In this document: piece after piece, positions 51,505 to 61,360 of the stretch
How positions within the stretch are numbered: the stretch's first letter is position 1
Layout of the letters: each line of letters opens with the position of its first letter
Assembly: GCA_002837415.1 (NCBI GenBank)
Contig: PJCV01000003.1
Coordinates: 62,001-126,000 of the forward strand
Reading direction: 5' to 3'
From: Actinomycetales bacterium SN12
GTDB lineage: Bacteria > Actinomycetota > Actinomycetes > Actinomycetales > Microbacteriaceae
DNA: 64,000 nucleotides
The notes under the pieces: model-generated
Told to the model about the DNA's origin: nothing
The model's input: only the letters and a program-made list of their open reading frames with translations
Databases searched by the model: none
Made by a program: the position numbers and the translations under genes

Positions 51505-52008
51505 GTGAGCGACCCGTCGAGGGATGCCGAAGACACCACGCGCGCGATGCCGGAGCAGATCGTGCCGGAAGCCGTCGCGCCGCAGGACGTCGCGACCGAC
51601 TCGACCGCGCCGCAGCACGATGCACCCGAACCGGTCGTGCCCGAGCTCGACGAGCCGGAATCGGTCGTGCCCGACCTCGATGTGCCAGAAGCGTCGATTC
51701 CGGACGCGGTGATCCCAGAGGTCGCCCTGACCGAGCCGGTGATCCCGCCCGCGCCGCCTGAGGAGCCGCTGACGCGCGCCACCCGCCGCCCACCGGTGGC
51801 CGAGAAGCTCGCCGCGTCGGCGTCCGCGTCTGCCTCGGCGCCGACATCCGACCCTCGACGGACCGCCCCGCCGCCCGATCCGGCCGTCGTGCCGCCCGCG
51901 GCGGGTGCGACGCCAAGCGACTACCGCGGCTGGACCGTCGCCATCTTCAGCTTCCTGGCGCTGCTCTTCGCCGGCGCCGTCGTCGCGATCGGCGTGCTGC
52001 TCAGCTGA
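51505..52008 (+). CDS. Pro/Glu-rich repeat protein with C-terminal membrane anchor
   Basis: The 167-residue product has repeats built on a VPE/VPD unit (IVPEAV, VVPELDEPESVVPDLDVPEASIP) over residues 15-85, a Pro-rich second half, and one C-terminal transmembrane helix (about 142-165). It probably spans the cell-wall side or is a linker. The start is GTG after AGGAGG. No family is recognised. Confidence 0.7.
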   Translation: MSDPSRDAEDTTRAMPEQIVPEAVAPQDVATDSTAPQHDAPEPVVPELDEPESVVPDLDVPEASIPDAVIPEVALTEPVIPPAPPEEPLTRATRRPPVAEKLAASASASASAPTSDPRRTAPPPDPAVVPPAAGATPSDYRGWTVAIFSFLALLFAGAVVAIGVLLS

Positions 52009-52095
52009 TTCGTCGCTGCGGACCGAGCGCTGAGCGCAGCGCAGACGGAAAACTCCGGTGAGCGGCAGCCGCCGCCAGCGTTTCCCCTCTCTTCG

Positions 52096-52151
52096 CAGGG
52101 TGCCAGGTCAGTTGTGTACGTCCACCGGCTCTGGCGCGTACATAAGTGACC
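52096..52151. repeat. REP-like hairpin copy 1
   Basis: The left arm starts GGTCAGTTGTGTACGT and the right arm is CGTACATAAGTGACC; the 16-bp stem has one mismatch and two G-U pairs. The core GGTCA-N5-GTACG recurs at 52199-52254 and 18808-18876. Confidence 0.8.
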
Positions 52152-52198
52152 CGCGACGGCTGGCGGATGCCGACCAACCGCCGGTTCCCGTCGCCCGG

Positions 52199-52254
52199 CA
52201 GGGTGCCGGGTCAAGTGCGTACGCCTACGGGCTCCGCGGCGTACGTAAGTGACC
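52199..52254. repeat. REP-like hairpin copy 2
   Basis: The left arm starts GGTCAAGTGCGTACGCC and the right arm is GGCGTACGTAAGTGACC, with two mismatches and a G-U pair. It begins 103 nt after copy 1 and has the same flank, CAGGGTGCC. Confidence 0.8.
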
Positions 52255-52369
52255 TCGCAGCGGAGAACGGATGCCCACCGGCCGGCAGGTGCGCCGGACG
52301 ACCGACCTCATCGCCGCGCGCTGTCAAGGCCGTCGTCTCGCCCGCCAGGGCCGCCTACGGTCGGCTTCC

Positions 52370-53584
52370 ATGAGCGCCGAGCACACATCCACACCTGACG
52401 GACACGAGCGGACACACCAGGTTCTCGTCGTCGGCGGGGGCAACGGCGGACTGTCAGTCGCGGGGCGACTGCGCCGCGCCGGGGTCACCGACATCGCCGT
52501 CGTCGAGCCGTCGCAGACCCACTACTACAAGCCGCTCTTCTCGCACATCGCCGGCGGCACCGCCCGCGCGAGCGAGGCGGTGCGTCCGCAGGCAGACGTC
52601 TTCCCCGACGGGGTGGAGTGGATTCCGGATGCCGTGAGCGCTGTCGATCCTGAGAACAGACGGGCGCACCTGGCATCCGGCGACACCGTCCGGTACGACC
52701 AGCTGATCCTCGCCCCGGGCATCCGGAACGACTGGGATGCCGTGCCCGGCCTCGACGAGGCGATGAACTCGCCGCACGGCGCCTCGAACTACGAGTTCGG
52801 GCTCGCGCAGAAGGCATCCGGGCTGCTGCGCTCGGTGCGCTCGGGCACCGTCGTCTTCGTGCAGGCACCCGGACCGGCCTCCTGCGCGGGAGCTGCTCAG
52901 AAGCCGATGTACCAGGCCTGCGCGTACTGGCAGGCGACGAACGTGCTGCACGACATCCACGTCGTGCTGCTCGTGCCCACGCCGACGATCTTCGGCATCC
53001 CCGAGATCGACGCCGAGCTGCAGCGCAGCATCGACGAGTACGACATCGACGTGCGCACCGGTGCGCTGCTGCACGAGGTGGACGCCGAGAACCGCACGGT
53101 CGTGTTCGATGCCGACGACGGCGATCGGCAGCAGCTGCGCTACGACCTGCTCATGGTCGAGCCGCCGCAGAAGGCTCCCGAGTGGATCCGCGCCAGCGGC
53201 CTCGCCGATGATGACGGCTTCGTCGCCGTCGACCCGCACACTCTGCGATCCACCCTGCATCCCGAGGTCTGGGCGCTGGGCGACGCGGCGGGCACGACGA
53301 ACTCGAAGTCGGGTGGCGCGCTGCGCAAGCAGGCGAAGGTGCTCGCCGAGAACGTCGGCGCCGTGCTCGAGGGGCGCGACCCGGCGTCCGCATACGACGG
53401 CTACGGCGTCTGCCCGTTCACCGTCTCGCGCTCGACGGCGGTGTTCGCCGAGTTCGACGACCAGCTCCGCCTGATGCCCACGCTGTGGCGCAGCTCGTAC
53501 CGCGAGAGCCGGATGAACTGGATCATCGACCGGCAGATCTTCCCGAAGGTCTACTGGGGCCTGATCCTGCAAGGCCGCGCCTGA
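52370..53584 (+). CDS. Sulfide:quinone oxidoreductase
   Basis: The 404-residue product is a flavoprotein that oxidises H2S at the membrane. It has the FAD motif VLVVGGGNGGLSVAGRL, the family segment QTHYYKPLFSHIAGG, the redox Cys C172 in GPASCAGAAQKPMYQ, and C348 in GVCPFTVSRSTAVFAEFD. The pair C172/C348 corresponds to the SQR cysteine pair. C184 is an extra Cys near the first. It may also reduce other polysulfide substrates. No other sulfur genes are near. Confidence 0.9.
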   Translation: MSAEHTSTPDGHERTHQVLVVGGGNGGLSVAGRLRRAGVTDIAVVEPSQTHYYKPLFSHIAGGTARASEAVRPQADVFPDGVEWIPDAVSAVDPENRRAHLASGDTVRYDQLILAPGIRNDWDAVPGLDEAMNSPHGASNYEFGLAQKASGLLRSVRSGTVVFVQAPGPASCAGAAQKPMYQACAYWQATNVLHDIHVVLLVPTPTIFGIPEIDAELQRSIDEYDIDVRTGALLHEVDAENRTVVFDADDGDRQQLRYDLLMVEPPQKAPEWIRASGLADDDGFVAVDPHTLRSTLHPEVWALGDAAGTTNSKSGGALRKQAKVLAENVGAVLEGRDPASAYDGYGVCPFTVSRSTAVFAEFDDQLRLMPTLWRSSYRESRMNWIIDRQIFPKVYWGLILQGRA

Positions 53585-53591
53585 GGCGCAG

Positions 53592-55967
53592 TCAGGTCTC
53601 GGCGTCCGCTCGCCGCGGCTCGCGCCCCCGCGGCTGCGACGGGCGCGGTCCTGGATCGGGCAGGGCAGGGATGCCCAGGCGGCGGGGCTGTCCGGCTTCC
53701 AGCGTGATCTCCTCGTCGAAGTGCCGGATGCCCAGCGCGGCGCCGTCTGCGAGCCGGTAGGTGACCGCATCGCGCTGCACCTCGACCCGGAGGGTGCGGC
53801 CGCGCACCAGCATCCCGAACGAGAACGCGGTCATCGGCGGCGCCACCCGCGGCGCGAAACGCAGCATCTCGCCGTCGTCGCGCATGCCGCCGAAACCGCA
53901 CACGAGCGCGTTCCACACACCGGCGTGCGCGGCTACGTGCAGACCCTCGTCGACGTCGTCCTGCAGATCGTCGAGGTCGATGGTGGCCGCCTCGGCGAAG
54001 TAGTCCATCGCCAGGTCGAGCTGACCGACGCGGGCGGCGACGGTGGACTGCACCGATGCCGACAGGGACGAGTCGCGCACCGTCAGCTCGTCGTAGTACG
54101 CGAACGCGCGGGCGGTCTGCTCCGGCGTGAACGCGTCCGGTGCGATCTGCAGCGCGAGCACGAGGTCGGCCTGCTTCACGACCTGCTTGCGGTAGAGGTC
54201 GAAATAGGGGAAGTGACTCTGCAGCGGATACTGGTCGTCGCGGGTGCCCTCGAAGTCCCACCGTTCCTTCGCGTTGAATCCGGCGGACTGCTCCGGGATG
54301 CCGCGGGCCGCGTCCCAGGGGAAGGCCATGGCGTCGGCGGTGGTCGTCCACCGGGCGATCTCCTCCGGTGCGACGCCGAGAGCGGATGCCTGATCGCGGT
54401 GCCGCCGCGAGGCATCCGCCGCCGCGCGGAGGTTGCGCTGCGCCATGAGATTGGTGAAGAAGTTGTCGTCGACGAGGGCGGAGTACTCGTCGGGTCCGGT
54501 CACGCCGTCGATGTGGAAAGCTCCGTCGTCGTCCCAGCGCCCGAGGGCGCACCACAGTCGCGCGGTCTCGACGAGGATCTCCACACCCTTCTCCCGCTCG
54601 AAATCCTCATCGCCGGTCGCCCGCGCGTAGCGCACGACGGCAGCCGCGATGTCGGCGTTGACGTGGAAGGCGACGGTTCCTGCCGGCCAGTAGCCCGAGC
54701 ACTCCCGGCCGTCGAGCGTGCGCCAGGGGAACGCCGCACCGGCGAGGTGCAGCTGCTCTGCTCGGTTGCGGGCATGGTCGAGCGTGGAATGCCGCCAGAG
54801 CAGCGCGTCTCGCGCCGCGTGCGGCGCGGTGTAGGTGAGCACGGGCAGGACGAAGGCCTCGGCGTCCCAGAAGGTGTGGCCCTCGTATCCGACACCGGTG
54901 AGCCCCTTGCCGGGGATCGAACGCACCTCGGCGCGCGCGGCGGACTGCAGCACCTGGAAGAGCGAGAAGCGAGCGCTCTGCTGAAGCCGCTCGGCGCCCT
55001 CGATCCTCACATCGACCCGGCCCCAGAACTCGTCGAGGTACTGCCGCTGCTCGTCGACCAGCCCATCCCAGCCGATCTCGATTGCCGACTCGACGGCCGC
55101 CTCCGCGCGATCCCGCAGCGCGACGTCGTCGAGCGCGGGCGACCACTCGTGGCCGACGCACTTCACCAGCCCTATGCTCTCACCGAGCTCGAGCCTGGCC
55201 CGCACGGTGGTGCGGGCGAGGTCGGCGGTGACCTCGGTGTGCGGCTCGGGTGCGTTCGCCTGCGACGCGGTGACGAGGTGATCGGCGGCGACCGCGACGG
55301 CGATGCGGCTGCGCCTGGTGCGCTGCACGAGGGTGGCGCGACCACCGGCCCCGTGATGCGAGACGGGCTCGAAGGGCTCGCGCAGAGCATCCATCACCCG
55401 AGGATCGGAGTGCACCTCGGGCAGCGGCTCATCCGCGACGATCTCGGACAGCAGCGTCACCTCGACCGCGGCGTCGCCCGCGGTGACCTCGTACCGCACG
55501 GCGGCGATCGAGCGGTGGGTGAACGACACCAGGCGCTGCGACGCGACGGTCACCGTGCGGCCCGCGGGAGAGGTCCAGGTGGCCTCGCGATGCAGGATGC
55601 CCGTGCGCAGGTCGAGGTGCTGCCGGTGCTCGACGAGCGCTCCGGTGCGGATGTCGAAGGGCTCATCGTCGACGATCAGGCGGATGACCTTGCCGTCGGG
55701 CACATGCATCACCGTCTGGCCGTGCTCGGGGTATCCGTAGCCGTCTTCGGCGTAGGGCATCGGATGCTCCTCGAAGACGCCATTGAGGTAGCTGCCCGCA
55801 GCCGCGCTCGGATCTCCCTCGTCGAGAGTGCCGCGCCACCCGATGTGCCCGTTCGACAGCGAGAAGACCGACTCCCGATGAGCCTGTCCGCGCTCCTCCC
55901 AGCCGCTGTTCTGCACGCAGGACCAGCCGATGCCCCACGGATGCAGGTCGAAGCGGTGGGTGGTCAT
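53592..55967 (-). CDS. GH65 glycoside phosphorylase (maltose/trehalose/kojibiose type)
   Basis: The 791-residue product is intracellular. GH65 marks: N-terminal domain (HPWGIGW, HIGWRGTLDEGDPSA), catalytic (alpha/alpha)6 barrel with TFWDAEAFVLPVLTY, and the catalytic acid Glu in GVTGPDEYSALVDDN. The phosphate-binding and C-terminal domains follow. It breaks a glucosyl disaccharide by phosphorolysis to beta-glucose 1-phosphate and glucose. No beta-phosphoglucomutase gene is adjacent. ATG 55967 is preferred (AGGAG upstream). It sits downstream of an MFS carrier gene. Confidence 0.92.
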   Translation of the reverse strand: MTTHRFDLHPWGIGWSCVQNSGWEERGQAHRESVFSLSNGHIGWRGTLDEGDPSAAAGSYLNGVFEEHPMPYAEDGYGYPEHGQTVMHVPDGKVIRLIVDDEPFDIRTGALVEHRQHLDLRTGILHREATWTSPAGRTVTVASQRLVSFTHRSIAAVRYEVTAGDAAVEVTLLSEIVADEPLPEVHSDPRVMDALREPFEPVSHHGAGGRATLVQRTRRSRIAVAVAADHLVTASQANAPEPHTEVTADLARTTVRARLELGESIGLVKCVGHEWSPALDDVALRDRAEAAVESAIEIGWDGLVDEQRQYLDEFWGRVDVRIEGAERLQQSARFSLFQVLQSAARAEVRSIPGKGLTGVGYEGHTFWDAEAFVLPVLTYTAPHAARDALLWRHSTLDHARNRAEQLHLAGAAFPWRTLDGRECSGYWPAGTVAFHVNADIAAAVVRYARATGDEDFEREKGVEILVETARLWCALGRWDDDGAFHIDGVTGPDEYSALVDDNFFTNLMAQRNLRAAADASRRHRDQASALGVAPEEIARWTTTADAMAFPWDAARGIPEQSAGFNAKERWDFEGTRDDQYPLQSHFPYFDLYRKQVVKQADLVLALQIAPDAFTPEQTARAFAYYDELTVRDSSLSASVQSTVAARVGQLDLAMDYFAEAATIDLDDLQDDVDEGLHVAAHAGVWNALVCGFGGMRDDGEMLRFAPRVAPPMTAFSFGMLVRGRTLRVEVQRDAVTYRLADGAALGIRHFDEEITLEAGQPRRLGIPALPDPGPRPSQPRGREPRRADAET

Positions 55968-56004
55968 ATCGCTCCTGTCCTCGCCTCGACCGACGCCGGC
56001 GCGT

Positions 56005-57441
56005 TCAGGCTCCGACATCCTTCGGGAACCGCACGCACAGCAGCAGCACGAGTCCGATCAGCAGCACCACGGCGATGCCCAGCACGCCGTAGACGATGCC
56101 CCCGAACCAGGCGAGGAAGAGCGACCAGGCCAGCGGCGACAGGAACGACGCCACGCGACCGGTCGTCGCGTACAGACCGAAGATGGTGCCCTGCTGGCTC
56201 GGCGGGGTGAGGCGGGTGAGCAGGCTGCGGCTGGATGCCTGGGTCGGGCCGACGAAGGCGCACAGCAGCAGGCCGCAGATCCAGAACACGATGGTGCCGT
56301 AGTCACGCAGCGCATAGACCACGAACGCCATCACGACCAGACCGGACAGGGCGAAGATGATGAGGCGGCGCGGGCCGATGGCGTCGTCGATGCGCCCGGC
56401 GAGCAGCGTCGAGACGCCGGCGACGAGGTTCGCCGCGAGCCCGAAGATGATCACCTCGAGGAACGAGAAGCCGAAGCCCTGCGCGGCGAGCACCGCACCG
56501 AACGCGAACACCCCCGCGAGGCCGTCGCGGTAGACGGCCGCGGCGAGCATGAACCAGAACGTCGGGCGGTTGGTGCGGTAGAGCCCGGCGATGCTGTGGG
56601 CGAGCACGACGTACGAGCGCAGGAAGCCGACCTTCTCGGCCGTGTCGTACGACGGGGATTCGGGGACGTTGCGGAACATCGGGATCGAGAACACGATCGT
56701 CCACACGGCGCAGATCACGGCGACGAGTTTGAACGAGAGCGCGTTGTCCTGCCCGACGAGGAAGAGCACCGGGATGCACACGATCAGCGCGACGACGCCG
56801 CCGATGTACCCGAGCCCCCAGCCGAGGCCGGATACGCGGCCCACGTTCTTCGGCGTCGACACCTCTGAGAGCATCGCGTAGTAGTTGACGTTGCCTATCT
56901 CGCTGACGACGGCCGCGATCGCGACGGCGAACGCGCCGAACCAGAAGAACTTCGGGTCGGCCTCGACGAAGAACAGCGAGAACTGGATGAGCGCGATCGC
57001 GATGGTCGCCCCGATGACCCACTTCTTCTTGCTGCCGCGCGCGTCGGCCTGCTGGCCGAGCACCGGCGCGAGCAGCAGGATCAGGATGCCGGCGGCGAAG
57101 TTCGCCCAGCCCCACCACTCCGACAGGTCGGTGAGCCCGTGGCAGTACTCGGATGCCGCGTACTCCGACTTGTTGCAGTTCATGTACGAGCCGTCGGACA
57201 GCAGCCCGGATTCGCGCACGGACGGCTCGAGGAACATGCGCGAGGTCAGGTACAGCGCGATCCAGACGAAGGTGAGGATGACGGTGTTGAACGGCTGCAG
57301 CGCCCAGTCCCACATCGCCCACGAGACGACCTGCTTCTTGGTGGCTTCGTGCGCCGAGCCACCATGCTCTCGGCCGAACGCCGCGACGGCTCCCGTTCTG
57401 GCGGTCGGCGGGGGTACGGCGGCGGCATCACGACCGGTCAT
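56005..57441 (-). CDS. UMF1/Atg22-type MFS permease
   Basis: The 478-residue product has 12 helices and the UMF1 pattern WAMWDWALQPFNTVILTF at the N-terminus, GLGWGLGYIGGVVALI in the middle, and FVGPTQASSRSLLTRLTPPSQQGTIFGLY near the end. Such proteins export or import amino acids or sugars. The co-directional GH65 gene 37 nt downstream suggests it carries the disaccharide substrate. The ATG at 57441 follows TAGCGT by 7 nt. Confidence 0.85.
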   Translation of the reverse strand: MTGRDAAAVPPPTARTGAVAAFGREHGGSAHEATKKQVVSWAMWDWALQPFNTVILTFVWIALYLTSRMFLEPSVRESGLLSDGSYMNCNKSEYAASEYCHGLTDLSEWWGWANFAAGILILLLAPVLGQQADARGSKKKWVIGATIAIALIQFSLFFVEADPKFFWFGAFAVAIAAVVSEIGNVNYYAMLSEVSTPKNVGRVSGLGWGLGYIGGVVALIVCIPVLFLVGQDNALSFKLVAVICAVWTIVFSIPMFRNVPESPSYDTAEKVGFLRSYVVLAHSIAGLYRTNRPTFWFMLAAAVYRDGLAGVFAFGAVLAAQGFGFSFLEVIIFGLAANLVAGVSTLLAGRIDDAIGPRRLIIFALSGLVVMAFVVYALRDYGTIVFWICGLLLCAFVGPTQASSRSLLTRLTPPSQQGTIFGLYATTGRVASFLSPLAWSLFLAWFGGIVYGVLGIAVVLLIGLVLLLCVRFPKDVGA

Positions 57442-57448
57442 GGCCGTC

Positions 57449-57454
57449 ACGCTA
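57449..57454 (-). promoter_or_regulatory. Leaderless -10 element TAGCGT
   Basis: On the minus strand TAGCGT is 7 nt before the ATG at 57441. Confidence 0.5.
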
Positions 57455-57548
57455 CCGGATGCCGGTGTCGCGTCCATCTCTGAGCCTCGGTGCGGCGGGC
57501 CGGGTCAGTCGATGCGTGACCGGGCGTTCGAATGTCGGTGGCCAGGGC

Positions 57549-57554
57549 GATACT
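57549..57554 (+). promoter_or_regulatory. Leaderless -10-like element GATACT
   Basis: GATACT is 6 nt before the ATG at 57561. Confidence 0.5.
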
Positions 57555-57560
57555 CGACAT

Positions 57561-58832
57561 ATGAACGGAATGTCGATGGCGACCAGCGAGGACATGGCGA
57601 ATCTCGACGCGATGGTGTCCTCCCTGCAGGCCGTCGAGAAGACTCTGCAGGGCGTGCTGGCCGCACGAGACGAGCTGCTCGCGATAGCGAACCGGCTGGC
57701 CATGTCGATCGCCGAGCGGGGCGGCGGCATCGAGGACTCCGATCTCACCCTGCGCGCCGTGACCGCCGAACTCGCGACGGCGCTACGCGTGAGCGACCGC
57801 ACCGTGCAGCGGCGCATGGTCGCGGCCGAGGTGCTCGTCGAGCGGTTTCCGCAGGTGTGGCAGGCACAGGGTGCGGGGCTGATCACGGTCGGGCATGCGC
57901 GCGTGATCGTCGACGCCGGTTCGCACATCGACGACGACGCGGCGCGTGCCGCCTACGCCGCGCGCGTGCTGGAGTTCGCACAGGACGAGTCGCCGAACCG
58001 GGTGCGAGTGATCGCCGAGCGGATCGCCCAGCAGTATCAGTCGCGCACGCTCGATGAGCGACACGAGGATGCCCGCGGGCGTCGTGACGTATGGGTGACC
58101 GATGGTCCGGATGCCATGTCCGAGCTGCATATCTACGGCCCGTCGGTGCTGATCCACGGCGCCCACGAGCGATTGACCGAGATGGCGAAGGAGCTCGCTC
58201 GGGCTGCCGGTGCGGCATCCGGCGGCGATGCGACCGACCGGCGCACGCTCGGACAGCGTCGGTTCGACCTGGCGATGGATCTTCTGCTCACGGGAGCTCC
58301 CGCCGGTCACGACACCGTGGATGGGCTGCTCGGATCGATCAGCGCGCAGGTCGCCATCACCGTGCCGGTGACCACGCTCATGGGCGCCGGCGGTCCCTCC
58401 GCAGAGCTGTCGGGCCGGGCTCCGATGGATCTCGCCTCCGCGAGGGCGCTGGCCGGGGCTGCCGCCGGCTGTGATCGGATCCTCACGCATCCGGTGAACG
58501 GCGGGGTGCTGTCCGTCGACAGGTACCGACCTCCGGAATCGCTGCGCCGTCGGCTGCAGTCGCGGGATCAGCGATGCCGCTTCCCGGGATGCGGGATGCC
58601 CGCCCGCGACAGCGACCTCGATCACACCCGTGATGCTGCTTTCGGCGGCGAGACCAGCGAGGAGAACCTCGCCGCTCTCTGCCGGCGACATCATGTGCTC
58701 AAGCATCAGACGCCGTGGCACGTCGTTCAGCTCGGCGACGGCCTTCTGGAGTGGACGAGCCCCACCGGTCGCACCTATGTCGACCGGCCGCCGCCTCCGA
58801 ACACCGTCACCTTCACCGAGCCTCCGTTCTGA
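57561..58832 (+). CDS. DUF222-HNH endonuclease domain protein
   Basis: The 423-residue product has an N-terminal helical DUF222 region (about 10-300) and a C-terminal HNH motif: CRFPGCGMPARDSDLDHTRDAAFGGETSEENLAALCRRHHVLKH with the Cys pair, the Asp-His and the final His. DUF222-HNH proteins are common in actinobacteria in several copies, possibly as mobile or stress-related nucleases; function is not proved. No partner is adjacent. Confidence 0.88.
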   Translation: MNGMSMATSEDMANLDAMVSSLQAVEKTLQGVLAARDELLAIANRLAMSIAERGGGIEDSDLTLRAVTAELATALRVSDRTVQRRMVAAEVLVERFPQVWQAQGAGLITVGHARVIVDAGSHIDDDAARAAYAARVLEFAQDESPNRVRVIAERIAQQYQSRTLDERHEDARGRRDVWVTDGPDAMSELHIYGPSVLIHGAHERLTEMAKELARAAGAASGGDATDRRTLGQRRFDLAMDLLLTGAPAGHDTVDGLLGSISAQVAITVPVTTLMGAGGPSAELSGRAPMDLASARALAGAAAGCDRILTHPVNGGVLSVDRYRPPESLRRRLQSRDQRCRFPGCGMPARDSDLDHTRDAAFGGETSEENLAALCRRHHVLKHQTPWHVVQLGDGLLEWTSPTGRTYVDRPPPPNTVTFTEPPF

Positions 58833-59003
58833 GGACGGTCGCGACCCTTCTGAGGGCGGTGGCGACCCGAGGCCGGTACTGCAGCGCAGGCGTGTCAGCC
58901 TTTCGATTGATCTTTGGCCCTTCAGGCGCGGATCGGTGCGCAGCTCGGGCATCCGCATAGGCGCGCTCACCTACCGTGGAAGCACACCCACCGTAGGAGA
59001 CCC

Positions 59004-59465
59004 GTGTTCACCACTCCCGCCCGTCTGTTCCGCGTGCTCGCGATCGCCGAGGCGATCACCTGGACCCTGCTCATCAGCGCCCTCATCCTGCGCGCCGTCG
59101 GGCAGCCCTCGGTGCTCGTCACGATCGCCGGCGGCATCCACGGCTTCGTCTTCCTGGCCTATGGCGCGACCGCTGTGCTCCTCGCCTTCCACCAGCGCTG
59201 GCACGTCGGTGTCGCCGCTGCGGCGATCGCCAGCGCGATCGTGCCGTACGCCACCGTCCCGGTCGAGATCTGGCTGCACCGCAGCGGGAGACTCGACGGG
59301 CAGTGGCGTCTCACCGAGACCGACGATCCGCGTGACCGCACCTGGTACGACCGCACGGTGCGCTGGTTCCTGCACCACCCGTGGGTGCTCGCCGTGCTGA
59401 TCCTGGTGGTCATCATCGCGATCTTCAGTATCCTGCTGCTGATCGGACCTCCCGGCGGTCGCTGA
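59004..59465 (+). CDS. DUF3817 small membrane protein
   Basis: The 153-residue product has three hydrophobic helices in its first 100 residues (VLAIAEAITWTLLISALIL, LVTIAGGIHGFVFLAYG, VGVAAAAIASAIVPYATVPVEIWL) and a fourth at the C-terminus. The GxxHG and final WL arrangement match DUF3817. GTG 59004 follows GTAGGAG. Its function is unknown. Confidence 0.8.
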   Translation: MFTTPARLFRVLAIAEAITWTLLISALILRAVGQPSVLVTIAGGIHGFVFLAYGATAVLLAFHQRWHVGVAAAAIASAIVPYATVPVEIWLHRSGRLDGQWRLTETDDPRDRTWYDRTVRWFLHHPWVLAVLILVVIIAIFSILLLIGPPGGR

Positions 59466-59596
59466 GCCTGCCGGCGTGAGGCTCCTTGCACTCAGACGCG
59501 CTCAGGTCAAGAGGTGCACAAGCCCCTAGCCAGCGCCCGTCTCGTGTGACAGGTTGGGCGCATGCTCGGACGAAATCCGATGGTGAGGGAGCCCGT

Positions 59597-61360
59597 ATGA
59601 CCGATGAGCCCGCCCCGTACACCGCGTCGATTCCTGTGCTCACGCAGGAGCCGTTCCCCGACACCCCGGGCAGCCCTGCGCCCGAGTGGTTCAAGACGGC
59701 AGTGTTCTACGAGGTCCTCGTTCGCTCGTTCAAGGACGGCGACGGCGACGGCGTAGGCGATTTCCGCGGCCTCATCGACAAACTCGACTACCTGCAGTGG
59801 CTGGGCGTCGACTGCCTGTGGATCCCGCCGTTCTTCCCGTCGCCGCTGCGCGACGGCGGATACGACGTCGCCGACTACACCGGCGTGCAGTCCGACCTCG
59901 GCACGACCGACGACTTCCAGGAGTTCCTCGACGCAGCGCACGCGCGAGGCATCAAGGTGATCATCGACTTCGTCATGAATCACACCAGCGACGAGCATCC
60001 GTGGTTCCAGGCCAGCCGCAACGATCCCGACGGACCCTACGGCGACTTCTACGTGTGGAGCGACACCGACCAGCTCTACGAGGACGCGCGCATCATCTTC
60101 GTCGACACCGAGCCGAGCAACTGGACGTGGGATCCCGTGCGCAAGCAGTACTTCTGGCACCGGTTCTTCAGCCACCAGCCCGACCTGAACTTCGACAACC
60201 CGAAGGTGCACGAGGCGATGCTCGACGCCATGCGCTTCTGGCTCGACATGGGCCTGGACGGGTTCCGCCTCGACGCCGTCCCCTACCTCTACGAGCGGCC
60301 GGGGACGAACGGCGAGAACCTGCCCGAGACGCACGAGTTCCTGAGGAAGGTGCGCCGTTTCGTCGACGAGAACTACCCGGGCCGGGTGCTGCTGGCCGAG
60401 GCGAACCAGTGGCCGGCCGACGTGGTCGACTACTTCGGCGACCCCGAGGTGGGCGGCGACGAGTGCCACATGTGCTTCCACTTCCCGGTGATGCCGCGCA
60501 TCTTCATGGCCGTGCGCCGCGAGTCGCGGTACCCGATCAGCGAGATCCTCGCCGACACCCCCACCATCCCCGCCGGATGCCAGTGGGGCATCTTCCTGCG
60601 CAACCACGACGAGCTGACACTCGAGATGGTCACCGACGAAGACCGCGACTACATGTGGAACGAGTACGCGCAGGATCCGCGCATGAAGGCGAACATCGGC
60701 ATCCGGCGCCGCCTCGCTCCGCTGCTCGAGAACGACATCGACCGCATCGAGCTGTTCACCGCCCTGCTGCTGTCGCTGCCCGGCTCGCCGGTGCTGTACT
60801 ACGGCGACGAGATCGGGATGGGCGACAACATCTGGCTCGGCGACCGCGACGGCGTGCGCACGCCGATGCAGTGGACCTCCGACCGCAACGCCGGCTTCTC
60901 GACCGCCAACCCGGGCAAGCTCAGCAAGCCGGTCGTGCAGGATCCTGTCTACGGCTACCTCGCCGTGAACGTCGAGGCGCAGCAGGAGGACCGCTCGTCG
61001 CTGCTGCACTGGACCCGGCAGATGATCCAGGCGCGCAAGCGGCATCCGGCGTTCGGCCTGGGCGGCTTCAACGATCTCGGCGGCTCGAACCCCTCGGTGC
61101 TGTCGTACACCCGCGAGCACACGAACAGCGACGGCACGTCCGACGTCATCCTGTGCGTCAACAACCTGTCGCAGTTCCCTCAGCCGGTCGAGCTGGATCT
61201 GCGGCGCTTCGAGGGGATGATCCCGGTGGAGCTGGTCGGCGGTGTGCGGTTCCCGCGCATCGGCGAGCTGCCGTACCTGCTGACGCTGGGCGGGCACGGC
61301 TTCTACTGGTTCCAGCTGCATGCGCCGGCGGAGGATTCGGAGGAGGTGGGGTTGCTATGA
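59597..61360 (+). CDS. treS: Trehalose synthase / maltose alpha-D-glucosyltransferase
   Basis: The 587-residue product is a GH13 mutase that interconverts maltose and trehalose. Nucleophile D226 (GFRLDAVPY), acid/base E268 (LLAEANQ), and D338 (RNHDELTL) are all present, with the TreS insertion [24 protein letters not shown] ([13 protein letters not shown]). It begins with [21 protein letters not shown] 59597 follows GAGGGAG. The maltokinase gene overlaps its end (ATGA), so maltose produced can be phosphorylated directly. Confidence 0.95.
   Translation: MTDEPAPYTASIPVLTQEPFPDTPGSPAPEWFKTAVFYEVLVRSFKDGDGDGVGDFRGLIDKLDYLQWLGVDCLWIPPFFPSPLRDGGYDVADYTGVQSDLGTTDDFQEFLDAAHARGIKVIIDFVMNHTSDEHPWFQASRNDPDGPYGDFYVWSDTDQLYEDARIIFVDTEPSNWTWDPVRKQYFWHRFFSHQPDLNFDNPKVHEAMLDAMRFWLDMGLDGFRLDAVPYLYERPGTNGENLPETHEFLRKVRRFVDENYPGRVLLAEANQWPADVVDYFGDPEVGGDECHMCFHFPVMPRIFMAVRRESRYPISEILADTPTIPAGCQWGIFLRNHDELTLEMVTDEDRDYMWNEYAQDPRMKANIGIRRRLAPLLENDIDRIELFTALLLSLPGSPVLYYGDEIGMGDNIWLGDRDGVRTPMQWTSDRNAGFSTANPGKLSKPVVQDPVYGYLAVNVEAQQEDRSSLLHWTRQMIQARKRHPAFGLGGFNDLGGSNPSVLSYTREHTNSDGTSDVILCVNNLSQFPQPVELDLRRFEGMIPVELVGGVRFPRIGELPYLLTLGGHGFYWFQLHAPAEDSEEVGLL

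Larger units (their letters stand above)
52009..52369. other. 361-nt intergenic region rich in hairpins
   Basis: No gene is seen here. Two 56-nt near-copies (52096-52151 and 52199-52254), each an imperfect palindrome, fill the middle. A -10-like TACGGT at 52356-52361 precedes the next gene. Confidence 0.75.

Noticed and set aside
53721..56210. 829-codon plus-strand frame opposite the GH65 gene
   Set aside because: The GH65 protein has full catalytic motifs; the opposite frame has only low-complexity sequence.
59507..61321. 604-codon minus-strand frame opposite treS
   Set aside because: It is a shadow of treS; no family motif and unnatural residue composition.
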